Assembly (NCBI GenBank): GCA_942486035.1 | Contig: CALNXK010000035.1 | Location: forward strand, 588,501 to 652,500 | Direction: 5' to 3' | DNA: 64,000 nucleotides | Source of the DNA: Porites lobata | Lineage: Eukaryota; Cnidaria; Anthozoa; Scleractinia; Poritidae | In this document: piece after piece, positions 35,982 through 48,597 of the stretch | Layout of the letters: each line of letters opens with the position of its first letter | How positions within the stretch are numbered: position 1 is the first letter of the stretch | Position numbers and translations under genes: made by a program | Notes under the pieces: generated by a model | Databases searched by the model: none | Told to the model about the DNA's origin: nothing | What the model saw: only the letters and a program-made list of their open reading frames with translations

Positions 35982-36284
35982 CCCCCGGGAAGGATGGTTG
36001 GGTGGGGGTATCCCCATATTCGCGCTAACGGATATGTGTCACCACACAGGGTATGTTAATGCCTCTAGCCCAGGGTTTTTGACAGTTTTTTCAAAGTAGC
36101 TGACATATATCTGAAAGCACCGGACGCAAAATGATTTTGGCACCCCAAGATGCCTTCACGCGAGCACCAAAGGTGCGAGTTACCTAGGGGGATCTGGGGG
36201 CAGGTTCCCCCAGGAAATTTTTAAAATAGAACACTCAGAAACGCTGTTTCCATCGTTTCTGGAAAGGGAGTACTCCCCCCCGGG
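35982..36284. mobile_element. Inverted-repeat element with CCCCCGGG ends
   Basis: The left end is CCCCCGGGAAGG with GGGTGGGGGTATCCCC following. The right end is GGGAGTACTCCCCCCCGGG. It lies upstream of the DUS3L start codon. The ends are less regular than in neighbouring elements. Confidence 0.4.
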
Positions 36285-36582
36285 CCCAAGAATCAGTTTC
36301 CCAGGCAAGGCTGGAGTTCACTCAAATTCTCTTTAAAAAGTAAAATTTTTAGTGAAATTGGACAGTTCAGTAGGGGAAAGGGGAGGGGTGAGAAATGGCA
36401 GTAAGTTCACGGGTTGCTTAAGTAAAAAAAATGATAATTAAAAAAAAATTAAAAACCCTCAAAAATGGGTATCAAAGTAGTGGACATAGAATGGCAAACA
36501 ACCAGACAAAACGTCCGCCTTCCGGCCTCAAACGAAAACCCTGTCTAGCCTCTGTTGCCTCCAGAAGTTATAAAAACCCATA

Positions 36583-36982
36583 GGGGGTACTCCGGATCTC
36601 AAGTGATGGGGATGACCAAAGGATTTTTATGGGTTTGAAATTTTTTATTCTGGGATTATTTCAGAATTTTTTGGGGTAGGAAAATTGGGCAAGTATTCTT
36701 TTGGTGGCTTTATTTCCTAGGGATTTTGGGGGTATTCAAAATAATCTGAAGATTCCTGGTAGTGCACTCTCGTATCCCTTAAGCATAGTTCTCCAAATAA
36801 AGTACAGCATGTTATATCATTTAATGCTTTCTGGAAATTTTTAAGGCTTAGAAATTCGGAATGGGATGTTTTGGGAGTTAATTTTTTTGTCCAGGGATCT
36901 TTTAGGGTTTTGTTGGAAGCCCTAGGGATTTTTTGGGTTATGATATTTGCCATTCAATCATTCCCGTCACTTGAAATCCAAA
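36583..36982. mobile_element. Inverted-repeat element, second copy of the 18576-18880 family
   Basis: The left end GGGGGTACTCCGGATCTCAA pairs with the right-end CACTTGAAATCC. The interior contains the same FQKALNDI-coding block as 18576-18880, in the opposite orientation. Confidence 0.55.
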
Positions 36983-38090
36983 AGTGAATGAGGGGAACAC
37001 AGCCACATCAAGCTAAGAGTCTATTTTAAGCTGAATAATTAACTATAAATTTCAATGTAATAGCTTTCTTTTGCAATAGGGGATATTGGGCTGTCTGATA
37101 ATTGTAGCAACAGTAATATTTAAAAAGAGATGGATGAGGGGAAAAAGAAAAGAGGGTGACTACACTTTTATTTTTATTGTTTTCAGTCAAAAAGCAGAAA
37201 CTGACAACATTTTATTATTATTAGATAGCCAGGACCTAGAAGTTTGCATATGTAGTGTGAATACTTATAGCTGGTGTGATTGGAAAGCAGGAATTCTTTG
37301 GCAGAGCTAACCTGCAGAGATGAACAATGACATTGCACGGTAAAATAAACTCATCTCCATACAATATCATGTGATCAGCATGACTTCACTATTAAAAGCA
37401 CATGTTATTCAAACCAATGCTCACTGAATTTTGAAGGATAGCTGGGTAAAAATACAGACAGCAAAAATAACTCAAGGTTTTCACATTGCTGGTTTTCTAT
37501 TTTCACAAGTTTGTGGTATAACTAAAATATCCTCTTAAATAGCCAAGGTTACATCTGGTTGCTTTTTAGCAGAACTTTTTAGCCTACTTACCATAGTATG
37601 AATAACATCCCTTATTCTGTATTTTGAAAGCAAAAGATGTTACTCTACATAATATGCGGTACTGCACATAATATACAAGTATAGTATTGCATAAAAATGC
37701 TGCCACACAGCTAACATATCTGAAAACATTGTACATATATTCAAGCATTTAATACTTTCGTTTCTTACAAGTTATGGAAATGACTGATGCACCTTTGGAT
37801 AAAATTCCAACAACATACAATACAGAATTTGCAAATTGCCTTAATTTTGGCACAAAAGATAGTCATGTATCAATTGCATTGACATTACAATATAATCTGT
37901 TAAACTAAGCAAACTTAAGAATTGCATAAAATTCTTCCCCTTAAATTCTTGCAATATAAATTTTTAAAAATTTACAATTTTCCCTCATAGTTTTAAATGC
38001 ATTTTTATGGAAAAGAATACAACCTTTCGTTTGTTTACACCACTATTTACAGCATATTGCCCAAGTTAATATTTACATCTTAATGCAATA

Positions 38091-38096
38091 TTTATT
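38091..38096 (-). terminator. Candidate poly(A) signal of the BTB gene
   Basis: AATAAA on the minus strand, about 90 bases past the stop codon of the BTB-BACK-PHR gene. Confidence 0.5.
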
Positions 38097-38185
38097 ATTT
38101 CCCTTGGGAATGCTTTAATTGCATCATAATTAATTAATTACATTTTTGATCAATCATGGCTCAAATCAAATGTTGATGGTAATTT

Positions 38186-39496
38186 TTATAGCTGAAAGAT
38201 AATTTCAGGTATTTGCCCTGCAGTAACTGAGGTTCCATTAGGACTTGTATGCTCAAAAAACGTAAATTTTACTCCCTCTGCAACCACAACTGAAAACCCA
38301 TCCCTTCCACTCTGTGAACAAGGACCTTGCAGCTGAAGGTTCAGTGTGTACACAACATTTTTCTCGATTAAAATTGGCCTCTCAAACAAAATATCATGCA
38401 GCGCAGAGCTTGTATTGGATGAGAAAGACACTTTTCTCTCAGCGAGGACTTTAGTTTCTCTCAGAAGTTCCAGGGTGCTTTTATAATCGCCTTCAATTCT
38501 GCTTGCACCATACACAGCGATCCCCTTCACGTAGACAGGTTTGTCAACTGTGAATTTTATTGCATCGGATTTTCTTGTATCGCAAAACCAGTCGTTTCCG
38601 CAGCAGCTTTTAAATCTTAAGCATCTCAAAGTTTTCTTTGTTAAAGTTTCTCTTGGAGTGCGAGGAATTTTTGAGAACTGAAGCTTCGTTTCGTGACTCG
38701 AGAAAAAGTACAAGAATACATTGGTTGTTTCTTCGTACGAGAGCATCCCCGATCTTGCAACTTCATCGGCGAACTCCAGCGGCGACATTAAAGGAAATCT
38801 TATAAATTTCATTGCTTGCGAAGCTACAACTCTCTTGTTTTCCGCTGTTGCTTCAATTGCACGTCTAAAACATTCATTTTCCGACCATAAGTTTAAAGCC
38901 TTGAACATCTGAATCTCTCGGGCCGATACTGTGTTTCGCTGTACAAGTAGTGACAGTGTTTCAACATCCAGTTCAAGAAATGCCTCTGAGTCTAAAACTT
39001 GAGTCGTATAACTATCTACAATCTCCCAGCATCTCTCCTGAAGTTCTTCCTTCGTTAAATACCTGGCATGACACAAAACCGTTAGGGCATTTTCCGGATT
39101 TAAACTTGCGTCGACAAATTTGATACACTTCGCTGCCAAAACTGGCAGCATATATTTTTCTGCCAAATACAGCACGCCAAGAGCGTTATCCAGTGTCAAA
39201 ACTGCTTCATCGGTGTAAACAAAACGCAAAAGTTCCATAAAGCATTCAACTTCTGAGTCTGTAACAGCCACGTCGCCTTCCGGCTCCGCCATTCGACCAT
39301 AAAACATCGCAAAAAATACTGGACTGCTAATTGCCAAAACGTACTTATGGCCCGGAATTCTAGCTTTATCTTTTCCCACCAGAAAGTGCACGTCACTGAG
39401 TATCTCATTGTTGAACATTAGCTCGTTTCGCTCACGAACTGTGGTTGCTTTCAACTGACATTTTTCAAAGCTATGAAGCTCACTGCTCCCCGCCAT
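38186..39496 (-). CDS. BTB-BACK-PHR domain protein (BTBD1/2/3/6-like)
   Basis: This is a single uninterrupted frame of 436 aa. The BTB/POZ domain spans about residues 24-130 (SDVHFLVGKDKARIPGHKYV, then SPVFFAMFYG). It is followed by a BACK domain (about 135-240, with 'ARYLTKEELQERCW') and a C-terminal PHR domain (about 285-435, with 'VYVKGIAVYGA' and 'GRDGFSVVVAEGVKF'). Proteins of this family are Cullin-3 ubiquitin-ligase adaptors; BTBD6 promotes turnover of PLZF in vertebrates. A longer start 14 codons upstream (39538) is possible, but the chosen ATG sits in AACAACATGG, a better initiation context, and gives MAGSSELHSF. No intron was found, unusual beside the intron-rich neighbours; an old retrocopy or a natural single-exon gene are both possible. 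A specific paralogue cannot be named. Confidence 0.93.
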   Translation of the reverse strand: MAGSSELHSFEKCQLKATTVRERNELMFNNEILSDVHFLVGKDKARIPGHKYVLAISSPVFFAMFYGRMAEPEGDVAVTDSEVECFMELLRFVYTDEAVLTLDNALGVLYLAEKYMLPVLAAKCIKFVDASLNPENALTVLCHARYLTKEELQERCWEIVDSYTTQVLDSEAFLELDVETLSLLVQRNTVSAREIQMFKALNLWSENECFRRAIEATAENKRVVASQAMKFIRFPLMSPLEFADEVARSGMLSYEETTNVFLYFFSSHETKLQFSKIPRTPRETLTKKTLRCLRFKSCCGNDWFCDTRKSDAIKFTVDKPVYVKGIAVYGASRIEGDYKSTLELLRETKVLAERKVSFSSNTSSALHDILFERPILIEKNVVYTLNLQLQGPCSQSGRDGFSVVVAEGVKFTFFEHTSPNGTSVTAGQIPEIIFQL

Positions 39497-39539
39497 GTTG
39501 TTGTTTGGTCGCAAAGAGCAAATATTTTGAATGAACAAA

Positions 39540-42500
39540 AGATGATGTAACTCGCTTGGATTTGTGGGTAATTGCTAGAAGTCACGCAACGTTGCATTTT
39601 AGGCTGATCATGACACGCAATCACCTTTAAGACGCAAACGCCGACAAAACGTAAACACCTTTTAAACATGATCGTGTCACGCGAACCCTGTCCACTATTG
39701 ATATTGGCAGTAAGGCGTTAGGTTAATCAGTGAAAACTAACGGTTTACGATTGTTAAAGCGTAGGGAAAAGCATTCAATATCTGAAATGTGCTCCTAAAA
39801 TATCTAGTTTATTACGATACGGATCATTTGCTTAGGTGGAAAGATCGGACGGTACCTTCAAAATTTAGTGGGCGTATTTGAGGCAGCATCAAAATCATGG
39901 CCACGTTATTTCTCGTTCTGTGATCAGTAAATTTTCTGCCCGTTACGATCTGACCTGAATCAAAACGAACTTTCTTTTTCTCAAATTCTGCTCCCTGAAG
40001 CGCGTCTCTGTCGAGCAAAACAGAAGCTAGAAACAATCCACATGTAGTTCGGTTGTACAGTTTCGCAACTATTGTAGTTATGGTCAGGCACAAAATATCC
40101 CTAATTTATACAGCGGAACTCAGCTCGGCCGAGTAATATGTAGTAACTAGTTATATCAATATCTAGTGCTCGGGTTCTTATTTTTAAATTTAAAAGAGGA
40201 AATATTAGTTATTTTACAGTTCTTGTAACAGGCTAGAAAGTTCAGTGGAGAAAGCGAAAGGTTTTACTTTCTAACTGAAGGCTTTCGATTCGTTCATTGC
40301 CACCATGCAAACTCAAATTCAGGCAGAGGACTGTAAAGCCGTCATCCTTCATCAGCAAAAAGCTTTTATGCACTTAATACTGTCACCAGACAAAAAGAGT
40401 TTTTATCACTGGTTTAAGTACATTTTTAATATTAACACCATTCTGAAATGATTTTCATGAAGTACAATTCTTGATTGTAATTGTACAACTATCCCTTAAT
40501 TATTTCTTTTCTAAGAGTATCGCACCATCAATTTTTGTTGACTTTCAAGTCCATTAACGTCAAACCCATTTTTTGCAACAAAAGAGACTCGGGAAAGAGT
40601 CTATTAACATTTCCTGAAAACGATTGACATGTCAAGAGGTTATAATCCGTCAACGACAAACTTTTAAATTAAGTGTGTCGTCACTTATTTGTTATATCTA
40701 CGCTATATCACCGCCGATAGCTCCTGGCCCGGCATGAAAATCATATAAAAAAGGGCTTTTTTTCAAAAATAAAGAATGGTGATTTCTTCGGAGCGAAGCG
40801 TCAGGCGGCGCCGATCTTGAAAGTGGAACGTCACCAATCGGAGCTAAGTTTCCTGTCCCACTAGTCGTGGTAGTGTGGACAGATGTTTATACCAGGCCTG
40901 AGTATTTTTCATGTCATAATACATGAGAAGCTATCTGGTATATAGAGCTCGAGTGTACACTCAGCCTAAATCTTGTTTAGATAACTAATGAAAGGCAAAC
41001 CAATTTTGACAGACTAGCTAGGAAAACAAATCCAAGCGGAGTTGTTTCATTGCCTTTTTTTCGTAATATCAAATTGTTGTTTTTAACTGAAAGACAGAGA
41101 TGTCGTTTATCAGCTTTTAGGCGTTCATTTCGAGGAACGTTAGGGCTTTATAACGTACAGGAGGCTTAAAGTTATAATCCCTTTATCTTAACTACTTCCT
41201 TAAACTCTTACCTTTTTAATCAATGTATTTGGGTAGTGGCAATTGAGTTCTTTGCTTAAAAATGTTGCTCTAAGAGATTACAAATATGTACTCGACATTG
41301 AATTGTCTCAAATACATGGGCGGGGCTGATTTCACGCGAACTGCACTGAATAATTTACTTCCTTTCAGCCATGATCCGGCCATCCCCTACTCCCGTACAC
41401 TGTAGGTTCCTTTAACAATCCTAGCCTTCATTATTTTTTTTAATAAAAATCAAAACGGCTGTTGTTTCCACAGTAACTGAAATGTTATTTTACATTTTGT
41501 TACTTGAAGACAACAGTCTGCTTTCTTCTCACCAAGACCACAGTATCGTTAGAACACTAACCCCTTGATTTTAGTTCCTCTCTAAAGACGCTAGATGGCA
41601 TTAATCAGATCATAAAACATTATAACCGCTGCTAATGCACAAAGATTTCGTAGAGCCGAAATCGACTTCCAAATTGAGTTTAATTGTCATGATAGACCCT
41701 CAATTTTCCAGCATTAATGGCACTTCTTTTCAACTTCATATTGAGACGTTTTTAAGCTCATCCCACGCGTTAGAAGTTAGCCAAAGACAGATGATAAGCC
41801 ATCTCTTGCCGCCACCGAAGTGTAAATGAAATGTAATTGAAAGAGCGATGACATGCCCCCTTTTAAATCAATTATAAAGATAACAGCCTTCTTGGATAAA
41901 CTGATAACAAGATAGCTTTTCTATAAAGAATGAGTTGTTGCAAAAGTGGAGAAGAAGTACGCGTTTTCTATTCTGCGTATCACGCACTAGGAAAAAACTG
42001 TCCGTTCCGTGGAAGACTTCGTTTAAAATTTGTCAACTTCACCATTACAGTGAAACATTATGTCTTCTCTTAAGGTAACAAACTTCATTTAAACTTTAAA
42101 TTATTTTCAAAGCTCTATTAACGGACGTCAACTTGCGGTTGGATATGTAAGATTCTGGTGGTAAACTACCTACTACTCCTCTAATTCAACGTTAACACTT
42201 ACTTTTCACGTATGCAAAATGTTGGGTCGGGAGGGTGGGGTAGGTGGCAGTTTACCAAAATGTTATACTGATCCAATTTCACCTAGCTAAGGTATTGTTC
42301 TTAAATAATAACCTTTTCTTCTAAAACTAATACTTATTATTCCTGTAGTCTTAATAAACTTTATGCTACCCGACCCAAGGGCCCGTTTCTTGAAAGTCCC
42401 GACAACTTCTTGGGCCCAGAAAACTGTTTTACGTTTGCATTCAAGATCAAAGTTTCAATAATTTTGAAATAATACGATGGAACTATCAGTTAAGGAAGCA

Positions 42501-42540
42501 AAATTGTCTGGTTTTGTGAGCAAGGAACTGTGCTACTCTT
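39540..42540. other. Intergenic stretch without recognised gene
   Basis: AT-rich sequence. Short frames such as 40093-39824 on the minus strand show no recognisable domain or splice context. No clear inverted-repeat element was found until 42549. Confidence 0.4.
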
Positions 42541-42548
42541 CAAAAGGT

Positions 42549-42835
42549 TAGCCTGCGCGCAGACGAAATTAAACTCTGGTTAACTCCGTCTGCGAAACAG
42601 CGCCGAAATCCTTGTTCTGGACTTCCAGCTGTGTACCCAGATTTGAGTACGCGCCACGATTGGCCAGTTAAAAAGGCCTTTGTTTTGTTTGTCGTGATCG
42701 CCAATCAGGTTGAAGGGGAATTCGAAACGCACTTCCGGTAATTCGTTGAGTCCGTTGGGGGTCCAGAACAAGGATCTCTGCGCTGCTTCGCAGACGGTAC
42801 TAATCAGAGTTTAGTTATCGTCTGCAAGCAGGCTA
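42549..42835. mobile_element. TIR element with TAGCCTG/CAGGCTA ends and 8-bp duplication
   Basis: It starts TAGCCTGCGCGCAGACGA and ends TCGTCTGCAAGCAGGCTA, with imperfect terminal repeats of about 65 bp. CAAAAGGT lies immediately outside both ends (42541-42548 and 42836-42843). An 8-bp duplication is typical of hAT elements. The element is non-coding. Confidence 0.8.
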
Positions 42836-43216
42836 CAAAAGGTTTGATTTTAAAATTTGTCTTCGGGAGGGAAAATTTAACGGGCCTTTCGAGAAACTGG
42901 CCCCAGGAAAAAAAGAAGGTTTGTAAGACCTTGAAAGGAAAACGCGCGAACAAAACAGAAACAATTAACAAACGAACGGAAATAGAGCGATTTGATTGGT
43001 TTGTCGAACGGATACAAACGCACGTGGCTCTTGGTTGGTTAAGCGAACGCTCGGGTAAAAAAACTTCATGCACGAAAACTTTCTAGAAATTAACCGATAC
43101 TTTAGTTTGACGTCATACTGCAACACGATTGGCCAATCGAACAATGCCTTTTCCATATCAGGGTTTTCTTTGACGGGAAAACGAACGAATTGTCCATGTT
43201 TTGATCTTTTCATCCA

Positions 43217-44710
43217 TTGGCTGATAAAACAAATAACGAACACTTATCGAAACCATTTTTAAGGTCATTCGAAGATCGCTCTAACAAAGAGTTTGCTTTT
43301 CAGTTTTGTTTGCTTTTCTCCGTGTGCTGGTGCTTGCTGACCCATATGACCGCAGGCGCGCCTTCATCCTATGAGTTTCAAAGTGTTGAAGGCTACGTGG
43401 TTCCACCGTCGGAATCATCGAATGGCACAACAGGGTATGCTGGAGTCTCTGTTTTGTTAGTCTCGTTTCTAATTTATATAAGTTGTCAAGTTAGCCACCT
43501 AACATGGAATAATAAGGAATTATAAGTTATTTCTTCCAAAAAGCGCCGGGGAAGCCGTGCGCTCGGGGGTTCATGACCATCGTTTTGTCAATAAACGAAT
43601 GTTCGCACTCGAAACCAGTTTGACGAGAGGAAACAAGATTGACTAGTCCAGAAGATTGGGTTGCGGTGACTTTAAAAGATTGACGTGATTCCGGCAGAGC
43701 CTCATTTTCTCCTACTTGTTCAAGATGCAGGCTCTTCTTGCAAGGGGTCCAGGGAAATTAGAGCAATAAATACAAGCAGGGGCGCTGTTTAAGAAAGTGA
43801 CCAATACCTCTTTCTTTCTTTTACCTTCTTTTTTGTCAGTTTTTCTGAAAATCAACTTGAAGCAATAAGTTTCCATCGACACTTTTTAAGGTTAAGTACT
43901 TAATTAAGGGCGCATTCTGGTTAAAAGCACTGCTTTTCGTTTATGCCGCCTTTTTCTTAAGTCGCTAGCCAAGATTTCATTTAATCAAAAAAATGACTCA
44001 ATTACTTGGATTCCGTTGTTGTATAATTTTCTGTGAATTTTTTGACGATTTTTCGAATTTGTTTAATCAAAGGGCTCCTGTCAATGTATAAAAATTAGTA
44101 GGATGTTTAAATTTTGAAAAACTGGAAAATATTGGATTTGGCCTTTGTATAGTTAAAAATAACAATTTGAAGTGAGTAAGAAGTAGACAAATACCAGACA
44201 CAGGTGCCCCTGAGCTCATGTTGATCAGCAAAGTGACTGGTTTACTGTGTATACCTTTTCTACTCTAATTTCTTTCCTTCTTAAATCAACATCATTTCCC
44301 AACCCCCTCCCCCCGCCCCCTCGACACCCAACAAAACAACCAGAATTCCCCTTTAAAAAATAATTTGAATTTCGTTTTTGATTTCTCGTTACAGTACTGG
44401 AACACATGACATTAAACGCTTTTTACGCCAATTACCTCAAATGCGCGCCTGTCAAGAGATCTATTCGCGGTTAGACCCTAAACAGTACTTCAAGACCAAA
44501 GATATTTTCATTCCAAGATTCGTTAACACTATTGAGTGCGCAGGTACTCCATCGAACCCTCCGACATGCGGTCCAGCAAATGGTTTCATGCGCTGTTTGA
44601 CCCGATTTGGACGCGTAGAGTTTGTGCGCATGCCTCGGCATCCTTTGATGTGCAGGAGACAGAGACGAGTGGTTATTCCCAATATACCCGTTGGATGTTA
44701 CTGCGTGTAG
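43217..44710 (+). CDS. Secreted cystine-knot ligand, Trunk/PTTH/noggin-like
   Basis: Two exons, 43217-43434 and 44395-44710, join in frame (GG|GTATGC donor, TTACAG acceptor) to give 177 aa. A hydrophobic segment at about residues 26-46 (FAFQFCLLFSVCWCLL) looks like a signal peptide, although 25 residues before it is long, so the true start may differ. An NGTT glycosylation site follows. The C-terminal domain has seven cysteines: one after QMRA, then IPRFVNTIEC, PPTC, GFMRC, HPLMC, and a final GCYCV at the C terminus. The order 'PRFV..C...C..C...C...GC.C' is what I expect for Trunk/PTTH and noggin-type cystine knots, which act as extracellular ligands or antagonists. No cleavage site was firmly identified. 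The exact subfamily needs a profile search. Confidence 0.65.
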
Positions 44711-44818
44711 CAGTCACAAAGTACTGACACACGCGACGAAACGGTCAAAAAAGTTACTTGTAATTTGCCAACTTAAAACGTATCACAAATATGTTGTAGT
44801 GCCCAGTAAAAAAAGGCC

Positions 44819-44824
44819 AATAAA
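44819..44824 (+). terminator. Candidate poly(A) signal of the cystine-knot gene
   Basis: AATAAA lies 109 bases downstream of the stop codon at 44708-44710. Confidence 0.6.
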
Positions 44825-44925
44825 ATAATATTCTCTACTTCAAATTTTCCTGCACTATTAAATTTCTTGATATTGTAGGGGGGTTGGTAAGCTAGTTGTG
44901 AACCAAGAGATAACTAGGGACATAA

Positions 44926-45276
44926 AGCAAAGACGATGACGACGGCAGTGAAAGAGTCGGTAAGAAAATGAATTTGCGTTCTTTCTCTCCTGCGTCACTC
45001 TATTTGGACACGCTCAATATGTCAACTGCTAGCGGCTTTTCCTGGAGTTGAATTGTTAAGGATTTTATTCAGGTTCAAAAAGAGGAAGGGAAATTCGTTG
45101 TCGTATGTCCACGTCCTCCATAAAACGTCAAATTGGGAGGTTTCACGTCGTAGTCGTGCAGTGGACGTCAAAGAAATGTACTAACAAGCGTAATGCACCT
45201 GCAGAGCTGTTGTTTTGATCATTAAGCCTACTGTTTTTTAAAGTTGTCGTTGCCTCGTGGTCGTCGTTGCTTAAGC
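44926..45276. repeat. MITE-family copy 3 of 3
   Basis: The left margin AAGCAAAGACGATGACGACG pairs loosely with the right margin GTCGTCGTTGCTT. The core holds TTTCACGTCGTAGTCGTGCA and CAAAGAAATGTACT, shared with the copies near 960 and 15470. Confidence 0.55.
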
Positions 45277-45616
45277 TGCCTATTATCTTGCGTGGACTGA
45301 TTGCATTTAAAACGATCACATTTTGAAAACAAAATTTTGTCACAGTTTACACGGGTGTGCATGTTGCTTGACAAGTTTACGAATAATTGAGTCAAAACCC
45401 AGGGATCAAACCTTTAAGTGTGAGTGTGCGGGACCTTTTCACCCCTAAATGAAGGGGAAACCAGCTTGGAAAATACTTTTTCAGTTGTGTGTGTGGTCTG
45501 GCTGGGATCCTTTGCTTATACCAGCCCATGATGAACAGCAACTTTGCTACCCTAACCTAGACCGGGCAGAAAATCCATACGACACTCCACTCATCAATGC
45601 AATGTCCCATAAACAA

Positions 45617-45914
45617 TACCGTAAAATTCCGAAAATAAGCCCCTCCAAATATAAGCCCCCCAAACCGGTAACGTAAAAAACCCTCCGTAAAATCGCCCCT
45701 CCAAATATAAGCCCCCCAGGGCTTGTAATTGGAAAATTCCCCTTAAATACAAAGTAAAATTAAACAAAGCAAAAACGGTAAATTTACTTCCAACTATAAG
45801 GCTAGCCCAATCGATTTTGAGACGCAAATTTCCGGCTCCGTAGATAAGCCCCTCTAAAAATAAGCTCCTCAAAAAAATATAAGCCCCAGGGCTTATTTTC
45901 GGAATTTTACGGTA
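45617..45914. mobile_element. TACCGTA hairpin element, AAGCCCC type
   Basis: It begins TACCGTAAAATTCCGAAAAT and ends with the inverted copy ATTTTCGGAATTTTACGGTA. Within both arms the phrase 'ATAAGCCCC' recurs about eight times. It is non-coding. Confidence 0.8.
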
Positions 45915-47590
45915 ACATCTGTTTGTTCAAAAGTAGAATCCTCTGATTGTTAACCATCCATCGCTGTTTATTTCGGCTCACATCTCTTCACGCCACGGTT
46001 CCCACGATCTAATTTGTTATCCAAAGACACTCATTGTGTAAACCAGCCTGAGTATACTTGCTCTACACCTAAACTAGTTCTCGGCTGCTAAAACTCCGGG
46101 AAGTTGGCTTTTGCATATGATGTCAGCGTTTTTTCGAGCATTGTAGTAAGGCAAAAAAATTAACCATTATTCGAACATTTTACTGGAACTTTCCCAGAAA
46201 ATTTTTCATTAAAGTGAAATTAAAAAAACAACAACAAGAGGATTTGTGAAATCATTATCATGATCTTGTATACGCTGTTACTTCACCACTTGTTCGTTTT
46301 TTAGCTTAAACATTGAAAAATAGTAAAGAAGCCTCTGAATATATATGATGATCATTATCGAGCATTTTAGTGACTTGTTTGGGGAAGACCGAGCATTTTC
46401 TATAGCGAATTAGTGGGGGACAATGGGGCATCAACGTAAAGCATTTTATTTAGTGGAGAAACAAAAGCACAATGTACAAAAAGCCGCGTAAAAAGCCGGT
46501 TTTTAGATCTACAATGATACGGAAAACTACTTATCCAGTGAATTTTTTAAAAGAAAAGACTTAACAAAGAATGATTTGAACACGCCATAGCTCGCAGATA
46601 ACAATACTCAAGTCATTCTCTTAACTGAGAGCAAAACTAAAAGCCAGTTGTTCTCTTTTAATTATTTAACAAAATAAATGGTCAACAATCCAGCTCAGTG
46701 CAACTATCGAGTTATGAATGCACTTAGAAGGTCTGCTAAGAACTCAGAAAGGTTGAATTCTCACGCTTCTTTCGTGCTTAGTAACCTCGCATGTGTATTC
46801 ATGGTTCGATTCGATGGTTGCTCTTTGAATGTTTGACATTTCTTAAGAAAGCTATGGAGTAGTACTTTCCTAAGGCACTGTTGCTTTGATTATCACTTTT
46901 AACAAGTTGATTCTAACGTTTGGGTCTAAATTCTGTGGTTGCCATTGAAATGAAAGCTACCGAACAGTACTTTCCTACATAACTTACTTACTTCATGTAC
47001 TTTCGGTACATGAAGTTGATTTTCACTTTGGGTCTGTGGATGTGACCAATCTGCCTATTCAATTCGTTAAGTTTTGTAATGGTTATTTTACATCTACTCA
47101 GGTAAATTAAGGCATGAGCTTCACTTTGATCTCCGCAAAAGTTAGGGGGTGGTCTATATCTAAGAGCTTTAGACTTAGACACATAAAACTTTCCCAGCTG
47201 CACACATTTTTAGTTTGTGCCAATTTCGTGCTTTTGAATTATGCAAATTAGGTCACGTGACAGCCATCGGCTGAAAAAACTTTACCGGTTGCATAACCTG
47301 TACAGTAATCATCTTCAGAGTCAAAGTGTGTTTTATTGCGTCAGTTGATGGTATTAGACTCTGGTTATTGACCCATTATTATTGGTCAATTACGTCACGA
47401 TGTTGTGTTGTTGTCGTGACTATCAACCCTCTGAGGCTCCCCTTACTCCCTTATTTGGTCTGAATTGGTATGTCACTGCCGGTAAACAATTTTACTGTTT
47501 CGCATCTTGAAAAGAGTATCTTTTTGGACATGGAAATCCTAACAGCGGTGTGAAGGTTAGTGTTCCGCAGTCTTCATTTGTGCTACTAAA
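45915..47590. other. Intergenic stretch without recognised gene
   Basis: Nothing gene-like was seen. A small inverted pair (CTTCATGTACTTTCGG / GGTACATGAAG) lies at about 46993-47015. Confidence 0.4.
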
Positions 47591-47595
47591 AGCGT

Positions 47596-48231
47596 TACCG
47601 TAAATGATCTAATAAACGCCCCCTCTCTAATGAACGCCTCTTATCTTATTAACGCCCCCCTAAGCTGACAAGTTTGTATTAAACGCCCCTCTCCAACAAA
47701 CGCCCCCTGTCTAATAAACGGCCCCCGTCCCTGAAAAACACACATAAACTGGAAACAGATGTACAATACAATCAATCAATTTATTTGCGTTCTTGCTTAA
47801 TAAACACCGGTGTGGGAGTTGCGTCTTGCTCAATTTCCAGTTCAAAGTGAGGATAGTGTTCTTTAATGTTCTTGATCCCATTTCAAGCAATAACTAACTC
47901 AGACATATATAGAAGAGGCCGGCGATGAAAATACCATGGTGCTCGACGAGGACTCGCACGTTGACATTGAGCTATAAGAACTACCAGTACGGTACCCTTT
48001 TCCGCCACTTTGTATGTACCATATACCGTTATGGATTTGTAGACGATTTAGACTTATCAGCGGTCGGACTTGATAGTCTGCTAAAGCTCTGTCATTTAGA
48101 TTATTATAATACCGTATTTAGGTTACCATGTTACAGTTATTAGAATAAACGCCTCTCTCTTTTAAACGCCCCCCCCTTGGACCCTTGAAATTTAATAAAC
48201 GCCCCCGGCGTTTATTAGATCATTTACGGTA
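47596..48231. mobile_element. TACCGTA hairpin element, AAACGCCCC type
   Basis: It begins TACCGTAAATGATCTAATAA and ends TTATTAGATCATTTACGGTA. Both subterminal regions hold repeated 'AATAAACGCCCC' words. About 400 bp of ordinary-looking sequence fills the centre, with no recognised protein. Confidence 0.8.
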
Positions 48232-48597
48232 TTTTCATAAAAGAAATTTAATTTCAGGATGCTAAAAGTTACTCAATTCTGAATGCCACGATATCAGGGT
48301 TATAAATACTGAAGGTCTCGTCTGAAATAGGGTAACGAATTCATGATTTTTTTCCTAAACAAGGTAATGGTTTGCTTTTACCCAAATTTCCGGCCCAGCA
48401 ACCTCTCCCTAGGCCTCGAAGCCTGGGATTAATGACGACGGCCCAGGGGTTATTAGCATGTAAAATCAAATAAGCAGCAGGAAAGCCAGTTAAAGAGTTG
48501 AAAAACTTGAGGCTAGTGGTAATTCATCCGATCAAAAAATCTAGCATTCAAAGTTATCAATATGGAGCTGCAGTTAGATGAGCTATTAACTAAACCT

